Shown here in pieces: positions 45,659 to 54,463 of a DNA stretch of 64,000 nt. The position numbers were made by a program, and so were the translations under genes. The notes under the pieces are model-generated. The model was not told the origin of the DNA, searched no databases, and saw only the letters and a list, made by a program, of their open reading frames with translations. The first letter of the stretch is position 1. The number at the start of each line of letters is the position of its first letter. The DNA comes from Roseiarcus sp963807735 (GTDB taxonomy: Bacteria; Pseudomonadota; Alphaproteobacteria; Rhizobiales; Beijerinckiaceae). Where the stretch lies: contig CAWEDI010000011.1 of NCBI GenBank assembly GCA_963807735.1, forward strand, positions 248,001 through 312,000, written 5' to 3'.

Positions 45659-46936
45659 CTAGGCGCTTACGACCCGCGTCTCTTTCATCGTCAGCAGGCT
45701 GACGAGGCTCAGCAGCGCGGCGGCGACGATGTAGTAACCAACGAACCGCAAGCCGCCCCACTGCTGCAAGGTCTGCGCTACCGACGGCGCCAGCGAAGCG
45801 CCGATGATGCCGCCGAGGCTGTAGGCGACGGAGGCGCCGGTATAGGCGATCTCGGGCGGGAACAATTCCGGCAGCAAGGCGCCGAGCGGCGCGAAGGTGA
45901 GGCCCATCGTCGCCAGCGACAGACAAACGAACAGCAACGTCGCGCCTTCGCCGCCGTCGAGCAGGACCGGCAGCAGCAAGCCGATGGCGACGGCGATCAG
46001 GCTGCCGGCGATCAAGGTCGGCTTGCGGCCGATCCGGTCGGCGAGCCCGGCGGAAACCGGCGAGGCGATCGCCATGCAGACGGCCGCCGCGCACAGCATC
46101 TCCAGGAAAGCCACGCGCGGGATATGTTTGACGCTGACGCCGTAGCTCAGCGCAAACACCGTCGTGATGTAGAACAGCGCGTAGCAGACAACGATGACAA
46201 GCGTACCCTGCAACATCGGCAGAAAATGGCGCGCCACCACGACGCCAAGGGGAACCGCAACGCGCCGATGCTCCGACAGCACCGCCCGGAAGGCCGGCGT
46301 TTCATCGAGCGAGACGCGCAGATAAAGTCCGATCAGCACCAACAGCGCGCTGCACAGGAACGGTATGCGCCAGCCCCAGGCGATGAAGGCCGGCTCGCCG
46401 AGGATCACAATCAAGATCAGGAACAACGCGTTCGACAGCAGGAATCCGATCGGCGGGCCTAGTTGCGGAAACATGCCGAACCAGGCGCGTTGGCCGGGCG
46501 GCGCATTTTCGGTGGCGATCAGCGCGGCGCCGCCCCACTCGCCGCCGAGCCCGAGCCCCTGCCCAAAGCGGAGCAGACAGAGCAACCAGGGCGCGGCGAG
46601 TCCGAGGGTCGCAAAGCCCGGCAGAACGCCGATCAGCGCGGTCGACACGCCCATCACCAGCATCGATGCGATCAGCGTCGCCTTGCGGCCGACGCGGTCG
46701 CCGAAATGGCCGAAGATCATCGAGCCGATCGGCCGGGCGAGAAAGGCGATGCCGAAGGTGAGGAACGCATTGAGCCGTTGCGTCTCGGGCGCGGATTGCG
46801 GAAAGAACAGCGCGCCGAGCACCAGAGCCGCCGCCGTGCCGTAGATATAGAAATCGTAGAACTCGATCGTCGTGCCGACGAGGCTCGCCAACACGATGCG
46901 GGCCAACGGCGCGCGCGGCTCGTTACGCTGTGACAT
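45659..46936 (-). CDS. MFS transporter, metabolite:H+ symporter type
   Basis: 425 residues with about 12 membrane segments. TIEFYDFYIYGTAAALVLG, FGDRVGRKATL (the A-motif between helices 2 and 3) and RFGQGLGLGGEWGGAALIATE are marks of the MHS family (ShiA, ProP and KgtP relatives), which import organic acids, compatible solutes or shikimate with protons. ADRIGRKPTLIAGS is the second A-motif. Its place next to catabolic genes suggests an aromatic or organic acid as substrate. It is 41 bases upstream of the ChrA gene stop and may share its transcript. Confidence 0.9.
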   Translation of the reverse strand: MSQRNEPRAPLARIVLASLVGTTIEFYDFYIYGTAAALVLGALFFPQSAPETQRLNAFLTFGIAFLARPIGSMIFGHFGDRVGRKATLIASMLVMGVSTALIGVLPGFATLGLAAPWLLCLLRFGQGLGLGGEWGGAALIATENAPPGQRAWFGMFPQLGPPIGFLLSNALFLILIVILGEPAFIAWGWRIPFLCSALLVLIGLYLRVSLDETPAFRAVLSEHRRVAVPLGVVVARHFLPMLQGTLVIVVCYALFYITTVFALSYGVSVKHIPRVAFLEMLCAAAVCMAIASPVSAGLADRIGRKPTLIAGSLIAVAIGLLLPVLLDGGEGATLLFVCLSLATMGLTFAPLGALLPELFPPEIAYTGASVAYSLGGIIGASLAPSVAQTLQQWGGLRFVGYYIVAAALLSLVSLLTMKETRVVSA

Positions 46937-46977
46937 TCATTCCCCCCTGCCGCATGAACGCGCGCCGCTGAAAAAGG

Positions 46978-48195
46978 TCAAGAAATTTGCGCCGCGCTCA
47001 GCCCCGCGGCGCTGGCGCTCAACAACAGGACGACGACCCAGGATGGCGCCTTCCAAACCGTCAGCAGCAGAAACCCGCCGACCGCGAGCGCGAAGTCATG
47101 CGATGTGAGGACGGCGCTGGTCCAGATCGGCGTGTAAAGCGCTAATCCCAGAATGCCGACGACGGCGGCGTTGGCGCCGCGCATCGCCGCTTGCGCCCTT
47201 CGGCGAGTGCGCAGTTTGTCCCAGAACGGCAACATGCCGTAGACGAGAAGCAACCCGGGAAGAAATATGGCGACGAGAGCGATGGCGCCGCCAATGACGC
47301 CGTGGGGCGCCGGTTGCTCGACCGCGCCGAGATAGGCGGCGAACGCAAACACAGGTCCCGGGACCGCCTGCGTCAATCCGTAACCCGCCAGAAATGTCTC
47401 GTTCGTCATCCAATGCGGCGCCACCACCGCCGCTTGCAGCAACGGCAGCACGACGTGGCCGCCGCCGAAGACCAGCGCTCCCGACCGATAGAAGGCGGCA
47501 AAAAGCGCGACGGCGTGAGAAGCCGCGCGTGCGGGCAAGAGGAGCGCCAGGAAGAGGACGGCGAAAATGGCGAGCGCCGCCGCGCCGGCGCGGCGCGAGA
47601 CCGGGAAGCGCAAGCGGCCCGGTCCGGCGTTGGCCTCGCCGCGGCAGAGGCGCAGGCCGGCGACGGCGCCGAGCGCGATGGCCGCAATCTGACCGAGCGA
47701 ACCGTTGACCACGACCACGACGGCGAGCGCCGCCAGCGCGATCAGCGCGCGCGGGCGATCCGGGGTCAGCGTTCGCGACATGCCCCACAAAGCTTGCGCC
47801 ACCACAGCGACGGCCACCAGCTTGAGGCCGTGCAGGAAGCCTTCGGCGAGCGGCCCGGTGAACGCCGCCGCGCCGAGCGCGAAGGCGAGAAGGATCAGCG
47901 CGGACGGCAGGGTGAATCCGAGCCACGCCGCCAGCCCGCCGCGAAGCCCGCCGCCGCGCAAAACACCGAGCGAAAAGCCGACCTGGCTCGACGCGGGGCC
48001 GGGCAGGAATTGGCAAAGCGCGATCAGGTCGACGTAGCTCGCCTCGTCGATCCACTGGCGCCGCGTCACCAGCGCGTCGCGATAATAGCCGAGATGCGCG
48101 ACAGGACCGCCAAACGAGGTGAGGCCAAGTTTCAGGAACACCCGAAAGACTTCCGCCGGCGTCCCCTTCGGCGTGAGCGGGTCGCGCTCGTTCAT
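46978..48195 (-). CDS. chrA: Chromate transporter (CHR/ChrA family)
   Basis: 405 residues in two homologous halves. The first has FLKLGLTSFGGPVAHLGYYR and CQFLPGPASSQVGFSLG; the second has VFGGGHVVLPLLQ and GYGLTQAVPGPVFAFAAYLG. Both FGGP/PGP-type motifs are diagnostic for the long-chain ChrA family, which exports chromate across the inner membrane. The start at ATG 48195 is well placed. It lies between an MFS gene and DUF2783; no ChrB regulator is present, so a general oxyanion role is possible. Confidence 0.93.
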   Translation of the reverse strand: MNERDPLTPKGTPAEVFRVFLKLGLTSFGGPVAHLGYYRDALVTRRQWIDEASYVDLIALCQFLPGPASSQVGFSLGVLRGGGLRGGLAAWLGFTLPSALILLAFALGAAAFTGPLAEGFLHGLKLVAVAVVAQALWGMSRTLTPDRPRALIALAALAVVVVVNGSLGQIAAIALGAVAGLRLCRGEANAGPGRLRFPVSRRAGAAALAIFAVLFLALLLPARAASHAVALFAAFYRSGALVFGGGHVVLPLLQAAVVAPHWMTNETFLAGYGLTQAVPGPVFAFAAYLGAVEQPAPHGVIGGAIALVAIFLPGLLLVYGMLPFWDKLRTRRRAQAAMRGANAAVVGILGLALYTPIWTSAVLTSHDFALAVGGFLLLTVWKAPSWVVVLLLSASAAGLSAAQIS

Positions 48196-48210
48196 CGCAT
48201 TGTCCGGCGT

Positions 48211-48438
48211 TCAGGCGGTCGCCGGCAGCGTGTCGTCTTCGCCCGCAGGGGCGAGGCCCTCGCGCGCCTTGGCGATCGCGGCGCGCAGCACGTCGAGATC
48301 GCCAATTTGGTTGGCGAGCAGCAGAATCAACTTGGCGTTCAGCAAGGCGCTCTGATCGGCGCTGAGGCCGCGATGCGACTCGATCAGCGCCTCATAGAAA
48401 TCGTCGGGGCGCGCCAGGTTGGGTTCGAGGATCAACAT
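48211..48438 (-). CDS. DUF2783 protein
   Basis: 75 residues, soluble, helical. The sequence LEPNLARPDDFYEALIESHR followed by LSADQSALLNAKLILLLANQ closely fits the DUF2783 family, small proteins of unknown function that usually sit directly after an FAD-dependent aromatic hydroxylase. Here its ATG at 48438 overlaps the end of that hydroxylase gene by seven bases, so the two are co-translated and probably interact. Confidence 0.85.
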   Translation of the reverse strand: MLILEPNLARPDDFYEALIESHRGLSADQSALLNAKLILLLANQIGDLDVLRAAIAKAREGLAPAGEDDTLPATA

Positions 48439-50087
48439 GAGTTTCGCTTGGGCTTCGCGGTCGCGCGGTCGAGCGCGGCCTGGATCTTCGTCGCATCGAA
48501 ATTGCGCCAGCGCGCGCAGACATGCTGGTCGGGACGGATCAGATAGGTCGCGCCGTGCGCGGCGTCGAACCGCTGCGCTGCAAGGCCCTCGACGTCCTCG
48601 AAGCCCTTTTCGATCGCGGCGCCCTTCGGCGAGATGACAAGCGTTCGGACTTGGATTTCGCCGGTCGGCAACCGCGCCGGAGACGGCGGCGGCTCGCCGA
48701 AATGCAGCAGCGTGAAGACGTCGCCGGTCTCGCGGAGCAACCAAGTCGGCGCGCCGTCGCGGCGCAACGGCGCGTCGACGATCGGCGCGCCGGGCGTCAT
48801 CGCGCCCTCGAAGCTTTCTTCGTCCGGCGTGTTGAGCGGCGACGTCGACAGCACCGAAGGCTTCGACAGCCGCCCGCTGTTGACCAGCGCGCGCGCGAAA
48901 CCGCAATCGCGCGCCAGTTGCAGCGTGGCGTCGCGAAAGGTTCGGCTGGCCTCGCTCTTCGGCGTGATGAAGTCGGTGCTGCGGGTGGAGTTGAGGATGT
49001 TTTCGTCCGCCGCGAACTCGCGCTCGGCGCCGTAGCTGTCGAGCAGGCGATCGGGCGCCTTGCCCTCGATAACGAGCTTGAGCTTCCAAGCGAGATTTTC
49101 GGCGTCCTGGACGCCCGAATTCGCGCCGCGCGCGCCGAACGGCGAGACGCCGTGCGCGCTGTCGCCGGCGAAGAACACGCGTTTGTCGCGGAACGCCGCC
49201 ATGCGCAGGCACGAGAACGTATAGACGCTCGCCCACACCAGCTCGAAATTCGCCTCGCGGCCGAGCAACGCCCGCACCCGCGGCAGAACGCGATCGGGTT
49301 GACGCTCGACTTGCGGGTCGGCGTCCCAACCCAGTTGGAAGTCGATGCGCCACACATTGTCGGCCTGGCGATGCAGAAGCACGGAATAGCCAGGATGAAA
49401 CGGCGGATCGAACCAGAACCAGCGCTCCGCGGGAAACTCCGCCTCCATTTTCACGTCGGCGATCAGGAAACGGTCGCGAAACGTCTGACCCCTGCTCTCG
49501 TGACCGAGCGCCTTGCGGACGAAGCTGCGCGCGCCGTCCGCAGCGATCAGATAATCGCAGCTCAGCGCGTAATTTCCGTCAGGCGTCTCAATCTCCAGCG
49601 ATACGGTTTCATCGCGCTGTGCGACGGCGGTCACCTTGTTCTTCCAGCGCATTTCCAGGTTCGGCAATTCGTGCGCGCGGTCGAGCAGATAACCCTCGAC
49701 GTAATATTGCTGCAGGTTGATGAAGGCCGGGCGCCGATGGCCGGGCTCTGACAGCAGATCGAAGTTGTAGACCTCGTTCTCTTTGAAGAAAACGCGGCCC
49801 TTACTCCAACCGACGCCCTTTCGCACCATCGGTTCGCCGCAGCCGAGCCGGTCGAATATCTCCAGCGTTCGTTTGGCGAAGCAGATCGCGCGCGAGCCGG
49901 TGGAGAGGCGGTCGTCGTCGTCAATCAGTAGGACGTCGACGCCGTTCTGCGCGAGGTCGATGGCGGCCGCCAGGCCGACAGGACCGGCGCCCACCACGAC
50001 GACCGGCCGGCGTCGGTCGTCGCTTGCCGCCGCGCGAACATAGGGAAACGTCAGGGCCTGGTAGTCAACCTCTGCGGTCGCGGACAC
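48432..50087 (-). CDS. FAD-dependent aromatic hydroxylase (MhpA/PheA-like)
   Basis: 551 residues. VVVVGAGPVGLAAAIDLAQN is the ADP-binding GxGxxG fold, DYLIAADGARSFVRKALG the DG motif contacting FAD and NADPH, and VFFAGDSAHGVSPFGARGAN the GD motif binding the FAD ribose. The C-terminal thioredoxin-like domain (about 400-540) is typical of phenol and 3-(3-hydroxyphenyl)propionate hydroxylases. It would hydroxylate a phenolic substrate using NAD(P)H and O2. The start at GTG 50087 has GGAGGAA ideally spaced; earlier in-frame codons are not protein-like. It is followed by DUF2783. Confidence 0.9.
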   Translation of the reverse strand: MSATAEVDYQALTFPYVRAAASDDRRRPVVVVGAGPVGLAAAIDLAQNGVDVLLIDDDDRLSTGSRAICFAKRTLEIFDRLGCGEPMVRKGVGWSKGRVFFKENEVYNFDLLSEPGHRRPAFINLQQYYVEGYLLDRAHELPNLEMRWKNKVTAVAQRDETVSLEIETPDGNYALSCDYLIAADGARSFVRKALGHESRGQTFRDRFLIADVKMEAEFPAERWFWFDPPFHPGYSVLLHRQADNVWRIDFQLGWDADPQVERQPDRVLPRVRALLGREANFELVWASVYTFSCLRMAAFRDKRVFFAGDSAHGVSPFGARGANSGVQDAENLAWKLKLVIEGKAPDRLLDSYGAEREFAADENILNSTRSTDFITPKSEASRTFRDATLQLARDCGFARALVNSGRLSKPSVLSTSPLNTPDEESFEGAMTPGAPIVDAPLRRDGAPTWLLRETGDVFTLLHFGEPPPSPARLPTGEIQVRTLVISPKGAAIEKGFEDVEGLAAQRFDAAHGATYLIRPDQHVCARWRNFDATKIQAALDRATAKPKRNSC

Positions 50088-50145
50088 GGCCGTTCCTCCG
50101 CTCTCGCCGATAGCAGCGGACCGGCGCCGTGGCAAGGCGACCGGA

Positions 50146-50763
50146 TCAGCCAAGCCAGGTGAAGCGGCCGTCAGCGAACAGCAGCGCCCGCCCTTGATAG
50201 ACGCTCGCCTCCGCCGCAATTTTGGGCGCGACGCCGCCGATCAGATACATCAGCGCCCGCGCGACGCCGCCATGCGAGGCCACCAACACGTTGCGATCCA
50301 TCGAAGCCACCCACGGCGTCAGCCGCGCCGCGAGCGCGGCGTAGCTTTCGCCGTGCGGCGGGGTGAAATTCCATTTGTTCGCCGAGCGCGCAGCGGCGCC
50401 CTTGGGATCGCGGGCCTGCACCTCGGGCCAGGTTAAACCCTCCCAGTCGCCGAATGTCAGCTCCTTCAGATCGTGGCTGAGCCGGTAGTCGTCCGGCGCC
50501 AGGCCCATCGCCGACCGCGCGCGCTGCATCGTCTCGCGGGTGCGGATCAGCGGCGACGCGACGAAGGCGTGCGCGCGCTCCAACGCGTCGATTTCCCGAG
50601 GGGCGAGCTTGCGCAACATGCGGCCGACGGCGCTCGCCTGTTCGCGGCCCTTGGCGTTGAGCGCAATGTCCTGCTGGCCTTGCAGCCGCCCCTCGCGGTT
50701 CCAATCGGTCTCGCCGTGGCGGATGAACCAGAGCCGATGCGGCGGGCGGACCGCGCCGCTCAC
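50146..50763 (-). CDS. Histidine phosphatase (phosphoglycerate mutase-like)
   Basis: 205 residues. LWFIRHGETDWNREGRLQGQ carries the catalytic RHG motif, ELTFGDWEGLTW the acid/base Glu region and VLVASHGGVARALMYLIGG the second His. These are features of the small cytoplasmic branch that dephosphorylates diverse small molecules. GTG 50763 overlaps the stop of the PfkB kinase gene as GTGA, so the two are translated together. It is last in a reverse-strand set with aldolase-like and kinase genes, and may act on a phosphosugar. Confidence 0.9.
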   Translation of the reverse strand: MSGAVRPPHRLWFIRHGETDWNREGRLQGQQDIALNAKGREQASAVGRMLRKLAPREIDALERAHAFVASPLIRTRETMQRARSAMGLAPDDYRLSHDLKELTFGDWEGLTWPEVQARDPKGAAARSANKWNFTPPHGESYAALAARLTPWVASMDRNVLVASHGGVARALMYLIGGVAPKIAAEASVYQGRALLFADGRFTWLG

Positions 50764-51776
50764 AACGGCCGGGGCCGGAACCCGTAGCGTTCGGCGAGCG
50801 CCCGGCACGCCGCGACGGGAACCACGCCTTGCGTGGTCGAGATGTGGCGCATCGACGCGGCGGCGCAGGCGTGGCCGAGCGCGAGGCTGTCGACGAGCGG
50901 CCAGCCCTCGTGTCGCCCATAGAGCGCGCCGGCGGCGAAGGCGTCGCCCGCGCCATTGACGCCGGCGATCGCGTCGGTCGGCGCCGCCACCGAGCCGAGC
51001 GAGACGATCTCGCCGTCGCGCGCCGCGGCGATCGCCCCCTCGGGGAAATGCGCGATCGCCAGCTCCAGAGGGCCGATCTCCAGCGCGCGCCGGAGCGCCG
51101 CGGCGATCCTCGCGGACGCGGCGCGCCCGTCTTCGCGCGTTTCGAGGTCGGCGACGCAGCCGATCTCGTAGTCATTGACAATCAAGAGATCGAGATGCGG
51201 CAAACAGGAGCGGCCGAACCGCGCGACTTCGGCGCGATCCGTCGAAACCATCTCCAGATTGGTCTTCAGCCCAGCCGCGCGGGCCGCGCGCAAAACCGTC
51301 GCCCAGCCGGTCGAATCCTCGCGCCAGGGCGAGTCCATCGTCTTATGCGCGCCAGGCAGCCCAAGGTGCAGCCACCGCGCTTCCGTGCGGGAGAAATCGA
51401 AATGGTCGGGCGACAGGACGGAGGCCACGCCCGGCCCGTAGAAATGGGTGCGGCGGCCGCTGGCCTTCGAATTGAAACAGTCGCTAAACGGCGTCACGCC
51501 TTTCGGCGCCGACTTAAGCCCCGAGCGCTCAATGCCGTAGCGGTCGCATTCCGCGAGCAGGAACCGCCCGTCGCCATCGTCGCCGATCAGGCCCATCGTC
51601 GCGACCGGAAGCGTGGGATCGAGCCGCTTCAGGTCGATCGCCATGTTGCAGCCGGAGCCGCCGCCCTGCCGGTCGAACTCGACGATGGTCGTCATCGTGT
51701 CCTCGTCCGGCCAGACGGGGATCGACTTGTTGAGATCGACGCACCAGGTGCCGGCCGTCAGGACGCCGCGACGCAT
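50760..51776 (-). CDS. PfkB-family carbohydrate kinase
   Basis: 338 residues. GGGSGCNMAIDLKRLDP is the glycine-rich sugar-binding region and AGVNGAGDAFAAGALYG the C-terminal PfkB signature with the catalytic Asp. It phosphorylates a sugar or sugar derivative with ATP; the substrate cannot be read. It starts four bases after the aldolase-like gene, which suggests a kinase-aldolase pathway for an uncommon sugar or sugar acid. It is clearly different from the kinase at 10501. Confidence 0.88.
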   Translation of the reverse strand: MRRGVLTAGTWCVDLNKSIPVWPDEDTMTTIVEFDRQGGGSGCNMAIDLKRLDPTLPVATMGLIGDDGDGRFLLAECDRYGIERSGLKSAPKGVTPFSDCFNSKASGRRTHFYGPGVASVLSPDHFDFSRTEARWLHLGLPGAHKTMDSPWREDSTGWATVLRAARAAGLKTNLEMVSTDRAEVARFGRSCLPHLDLLIVNDYEIGCVADLETREDGRAASARIAAALRRALEIGPLELAIAHFPEGAIAAARDGEIVSLGSVAAPTDAIAGVNGAGDAFAAGALYGRHEGWPLVDSLALGHACAAASMRHISTTQGVVPVAACRALAERYGFRPRPL

Positions 51777-51780
51777 GGGC

Positions 51781-52804
51781 TCACGCGGCTTTCAGGACGC
51801 TTTCGGTGATCTCCGAATCCGCCGCCAGCACCCGCGCCGGCTTGACGCCGCCCTTGGCGAGCGTGTCGTGATAGGCCGCCACCGCCTCCTTCGGCGAAAT
51901 CTCGCCGTCCGCCACCGCGCGCATGAATCGCACGACGTCGAGCGGCGATTCCGCCAGATTGATCTTGCGGCCGAACAGCGCGACGCGCGCGCCGTATTTC
52001 TCGGCCTGATGGATCAGCTCGAAACAGTCGCGCGTCGTGCCGGCGCCGCCGCCGAGCACGCCGACGACCAGGCTCGGATCGAACTCGGCGAGTTCAGCAA
52101 GCGCGCGCGGGCCGTTGTAGGGGATCTTGAGGAACTGCGGCCGCTCGACCTTGGTGAGACCCGCCAGACAACGCACGATCGAAGTCGTTGACGAACGCCG
52201 GGATGTCCTCCGCCGACAGACCGTGCGCGGCGTTCGGGTTGAACACTTCGAGGAAATATTTGAAGTCGTTCGCGGCCGCGTCGGCGCGGAACTCGGCGAA
52301 GGCTTCGAGCGAGGCGACGTCGGCGTCGGTCACGTTGTTGAAGGTGATCGAATAGAGCCCCAGGTCGGTCAGCGCGACGTGGCCGCCGAACTGCGGCGTC
52401 GGCGAGCCGTGGCGCACGCGCGACAGCGAGGCGGTGCGGAACGGGCGCGACGGCGTCTCGTGATGCTTGGCGCCGCGGTGACGCCAGATGTCGGTCGTGT
52501 CATTGGCGCGGATGGCGGGCTTGACTCCCGTTCCGTGGAACGCGCCGTCCTCGACCAGCGCCTCGATGTTCGACGCCGAGGCGAGCAGGATGTCGACGAC
52601 GTCCTGTTTGACGATGTCGACGCATTGCCGCAGGAATTCGGCGCGGGTGCGCAAGCGCGGCGTCGAGCCATCGGCCCCGCGGACGGGTCCGACCGCGTGC
52701 AGGCCGGGGCCCATGTCGGGGTCTTTCGCGTCGGCGATGATGAAATCGCGGCGGCGGTAGTTCCCCGCGCGGATGCGCGAAAGCTTGTCGTCCAGTCTCG
52801 TCAT
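51781..52804 (-). pseudogene. Class I aldolase-like protein, one frameshift
   Basis: Two overlapping reverse-strand frames give one protein of about 340 residues. The N-part runs from ATG 52804 (ribosome site aggag) through DFIIADAKDPDMG, VDILLASASNIEALVEDGAF and FNNVTDADVASLEAF to DIPAFVND near 52180; the C-part continues with IVRCLAGLTKVERPQFLKI. The block FLKIPYNGPRA would hold the Schiff-base Lys, and GVLGGGAGTTRD the phosphate site of DhnA/DeoC-like aldolases. Removing one base near 52180 restores the frame. The gene leads the kinase and phosphatase genes. Assignment as aldolase is moderate. Confidence 0.65.
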
Positions 52805-52864
52805 CAAGCGCTCCTGCGGGCGGGTTGCGCGGTCTTTAGGACGGCGCGGGTTGGGGCGCAACGG

Positions 52865-53548
52865 CTAGGCCGCGGCCTGTCGTAGCGCCGCCGCCGCGTC
52901 GGCGAGGATCGGTGGCCCATGGCCGAAGCCAGCGATGTCGAAATCGAGCGCGGCGACGCGGCGCAGGCTCGCCTTGGCCAGCGCGGCGTCTTCGTTGACG
53001 AGCGGCAAGCGCGGACGTCCGCGCAGGTTGATGCATGTATCCGCCGCAAGCAGGGCGCGGCGCGACGGCCACAGCAGCACGATCTGGCCGAGGCAATGGC
53101 CGGGCGCGCGAACCGCCCGCAAGCCGCCGAACGGCAAGGGTGTGTCGTCCTCGTCGATCCGGTGGTCGATGGGCGTCGGCGCGACGCGGTGGGACATCAA
53201 GCGCGAGGCGCCGAACATCAGCAGCGGCAACAGGCCGGGCGAGGGATGCACGGGCCGCATCGCCGCGCCCTCGGCGAGCGGCGCGTCGAGCGCGTGCATC
53301 CAGGTTTGCGCCCCCGTCGCCGCCTTCAGCGCCGCCAGGCTGCCGATATGGTCGATATGCGCGTGGGTGGCGATGATGTGCTTGAGATCGCGCGGCGCGC
53401 GGCCAAGCGCGGCGATCGCCGCCAAGATCTTGGTCTCCGACTTCGGAAAGCCGGTGTCGACGAGGACAAGCCCCTCGTCGGTCTCCAGCAGATAGGCGTT
53501 GACGAAGCCGAGAGGGAGCGCGTGGAGGCCGGGAGCGAGGGGCGCCAA
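52865..53548 (-). CDS. MBL-fold metallo-hydrolase
   Basis: 227 residues. ATHAHIDHIGSLAAL is the HxHxDH zinc site, VLVDTGFPKSETKIL the early strand-turn, RAPGHCLGQIVLLWPSR the next His, LAADTCIN the bridging Asp and GFGHGPPIL the last His. This belongs to the glyoxalase II-like group, hydrolysing thioesters, lactones or similar bonds in the cytoplasm. It starts seven bases after the DUF1330 gene and lies 60 bases before the aldolase-like gene, probably in one operon. Confidence 0.9.
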   Translation of the reverse strand: MAPLAPGLHALPLGFVNAYLLETDEGLVLVDTGFPKSETKILAAIAALGRAPRDLKHIIATHAHIDHIGSLAALKAATGAQTWMHALDAPLAEGAAMRPVHPSPGLLPLLMFGASRLMSHRVAPTPIDHRIDEDDTPLPFGGLRAVRAPGHCLGQIVLLWPSRRALLAADTCINLRGRPRLPLVNEDAALAKASLRRVAALDFDIAGFGHGPPILADAAAALRQAAA

Positions 53549-53555
53549 ACGGACC

Positions 53556-53846
53556 TCAGAGCCCTTCGATGATGCGAATGTCGCGCACGGCGCCGTCGCC
53601 GAGCGCGGCCAGCGCCTCCTGATAGGCGGGACTGTCGTGCGTCGCCTTGGCTTGCTCGACGCTGTCGAACTCGATCAGCACCGTGCGTTGCTGCATTCCC
53701 GCCTCATAGACCTGCGCCGGCGTGCCGCGGGCCAGCATGCGGCCGCCGCCGGCCTCGATCGCCGGCCCCGCGAGCTTGGCGTAGGCGGCCAGCGCCTCGG
53801 GCTTGCTGATTGCGCGATAGGTGGCGACCCAGTATGCTTTGGCCAT
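53556..53846 (-). CDS. DUF1330 protein
   Basis: 96 residues. AYWVATYRAISKPEALAAYA, GGRMLARGTPAQVYEAG and VLIEFDSVEQAKATHDSP are the usual order of the DUF1330 family, small ferredoxin-like-fold proteins related to dimeric alpha-beta barrel enzymes. Function is unknown. It is the first gene of the reverse-strand operon with the MBL hydrolase and faces rplU head to head, so a divergent promoter lies in 53847-54069. Confidence 0.88.
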   Translation of the reverse strand: MAKAYWVATYRAISKPEALAAYAKLAGPAIEAGGGRMLARGTPAQVYEAGMQQRTVLIEFDSVEQAKATHDSPAYQEALAALGDGAVRDIRIIEGL

Positions 53847-53897
53847 TGGTGCGATCCGATTTGCGTGGGACGTGAAGCTAAGCCCGCCGACCCGGCG

Positions 53898-53926
53898 TTG
53901 ACAATGCCCCGTCGTTTCTCTATGGG
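53898..53926 (+). promoter_or_regulatory. Sigma70-type promoter of rplU
   Basis: TTGACA at 53898-53903, a 17-base spacer and TATGGG at 53921-53926. It is correctly placed for rplU, leaving a leader of about 137 bases before ATG 54070. Confidence 0.65.
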
Positions 53927-53938
53927 ACGCGCGCCTGA

Positions 53939-53967
53939 AACGTGCGTGGCCTCCCGCTGCGCACGTT
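53939..53967 (+). promoter_or_regulatory. Hairpin in the rplU leader
   Basis: aacgtgcg (53939-53946) pairs perfectly with cgcacgtt (53960-53967) around a 13-base loop just after the predicted start of transcription. Further gtgcgt/acgcac complementarity lies downstream. Ribosomal-protein leaders often bind their own product, so an autoregulatory role is possible but unproven. Confidence 0.4.
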
Positions 53968-54069
53968 CTGTTTTGTGCGTCTGACGCGCGAAACCTGGGC
54001 GCAAACGCACAAGAAGTCGGCCGCGTAGGGTTCCTGCGTAGAGCCGAGGCTGAACACGGGAAAAAAGAG

Positions 54070-54387
54070 ATGTTCGCAGTCATCAAGACCGGCGGCAAGC
54101 AGTACAAGGTCGCGGCGCAAGACAAGATCACCGTGATGTCGCTCGAAGGCGACGCCGGCGCGCACGTCACATTCAGTGAGGTGCTGGCGCTTTTCGACGG
54201 CGAGACGCACCGCCTGGGCGCGCCGTTGGTTCAAGGCGCCACCGTCATCGCGGAAATCGTCGAGCAGACGCGCGGGCCGAAAGTCTACGCGTTCAAGAAG
54301 CGCCGCCGCAAGAATTCGAAGCGCAAGCACGGCCACAAGCAGGATCTGACGATCGTCCGCATCCTGGAAATCGCCGGCGGCGCCTGA
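54070..54387 (+). CDS. rplU: 50S ribosomal protein L21
   Basis: 105 residues of normal length. MFAVIKTGGKQYKVAAQDKI and the C-terminal YAFKKRRRKNSKRKHGHKQD are family signatures. The protein binds 23S rRNA in the large subunit. It is followed after 76 bases by rpmA, as in nearly all bacteria, and is preceded by a strong promoter and a structured leader. Confidence 0.98.
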   Translation: MFAVIKTGGKQYKVAAQDKITVMSLEGDAGAHVTFSEVLALFDGETHRLGAPLVQGATVIAEIVEQTRGPKVYAFKKRRRKNSKRKHGHKQDLTIVRILEIAGGA

Positions 54388-54463
54388 CGCTTCCGCCGCG
54401 CTGAGTTTTCGCTTATAAAATTGCCGAACCCGAGGGTCGGCGCGACGCTTTGGAGATCGACAG

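Noticed and set aside
47191..48546. 451-residue plus-strand open frame
   Set aside because: Antisense to ChrA; Arg/Gln-rich shadow.
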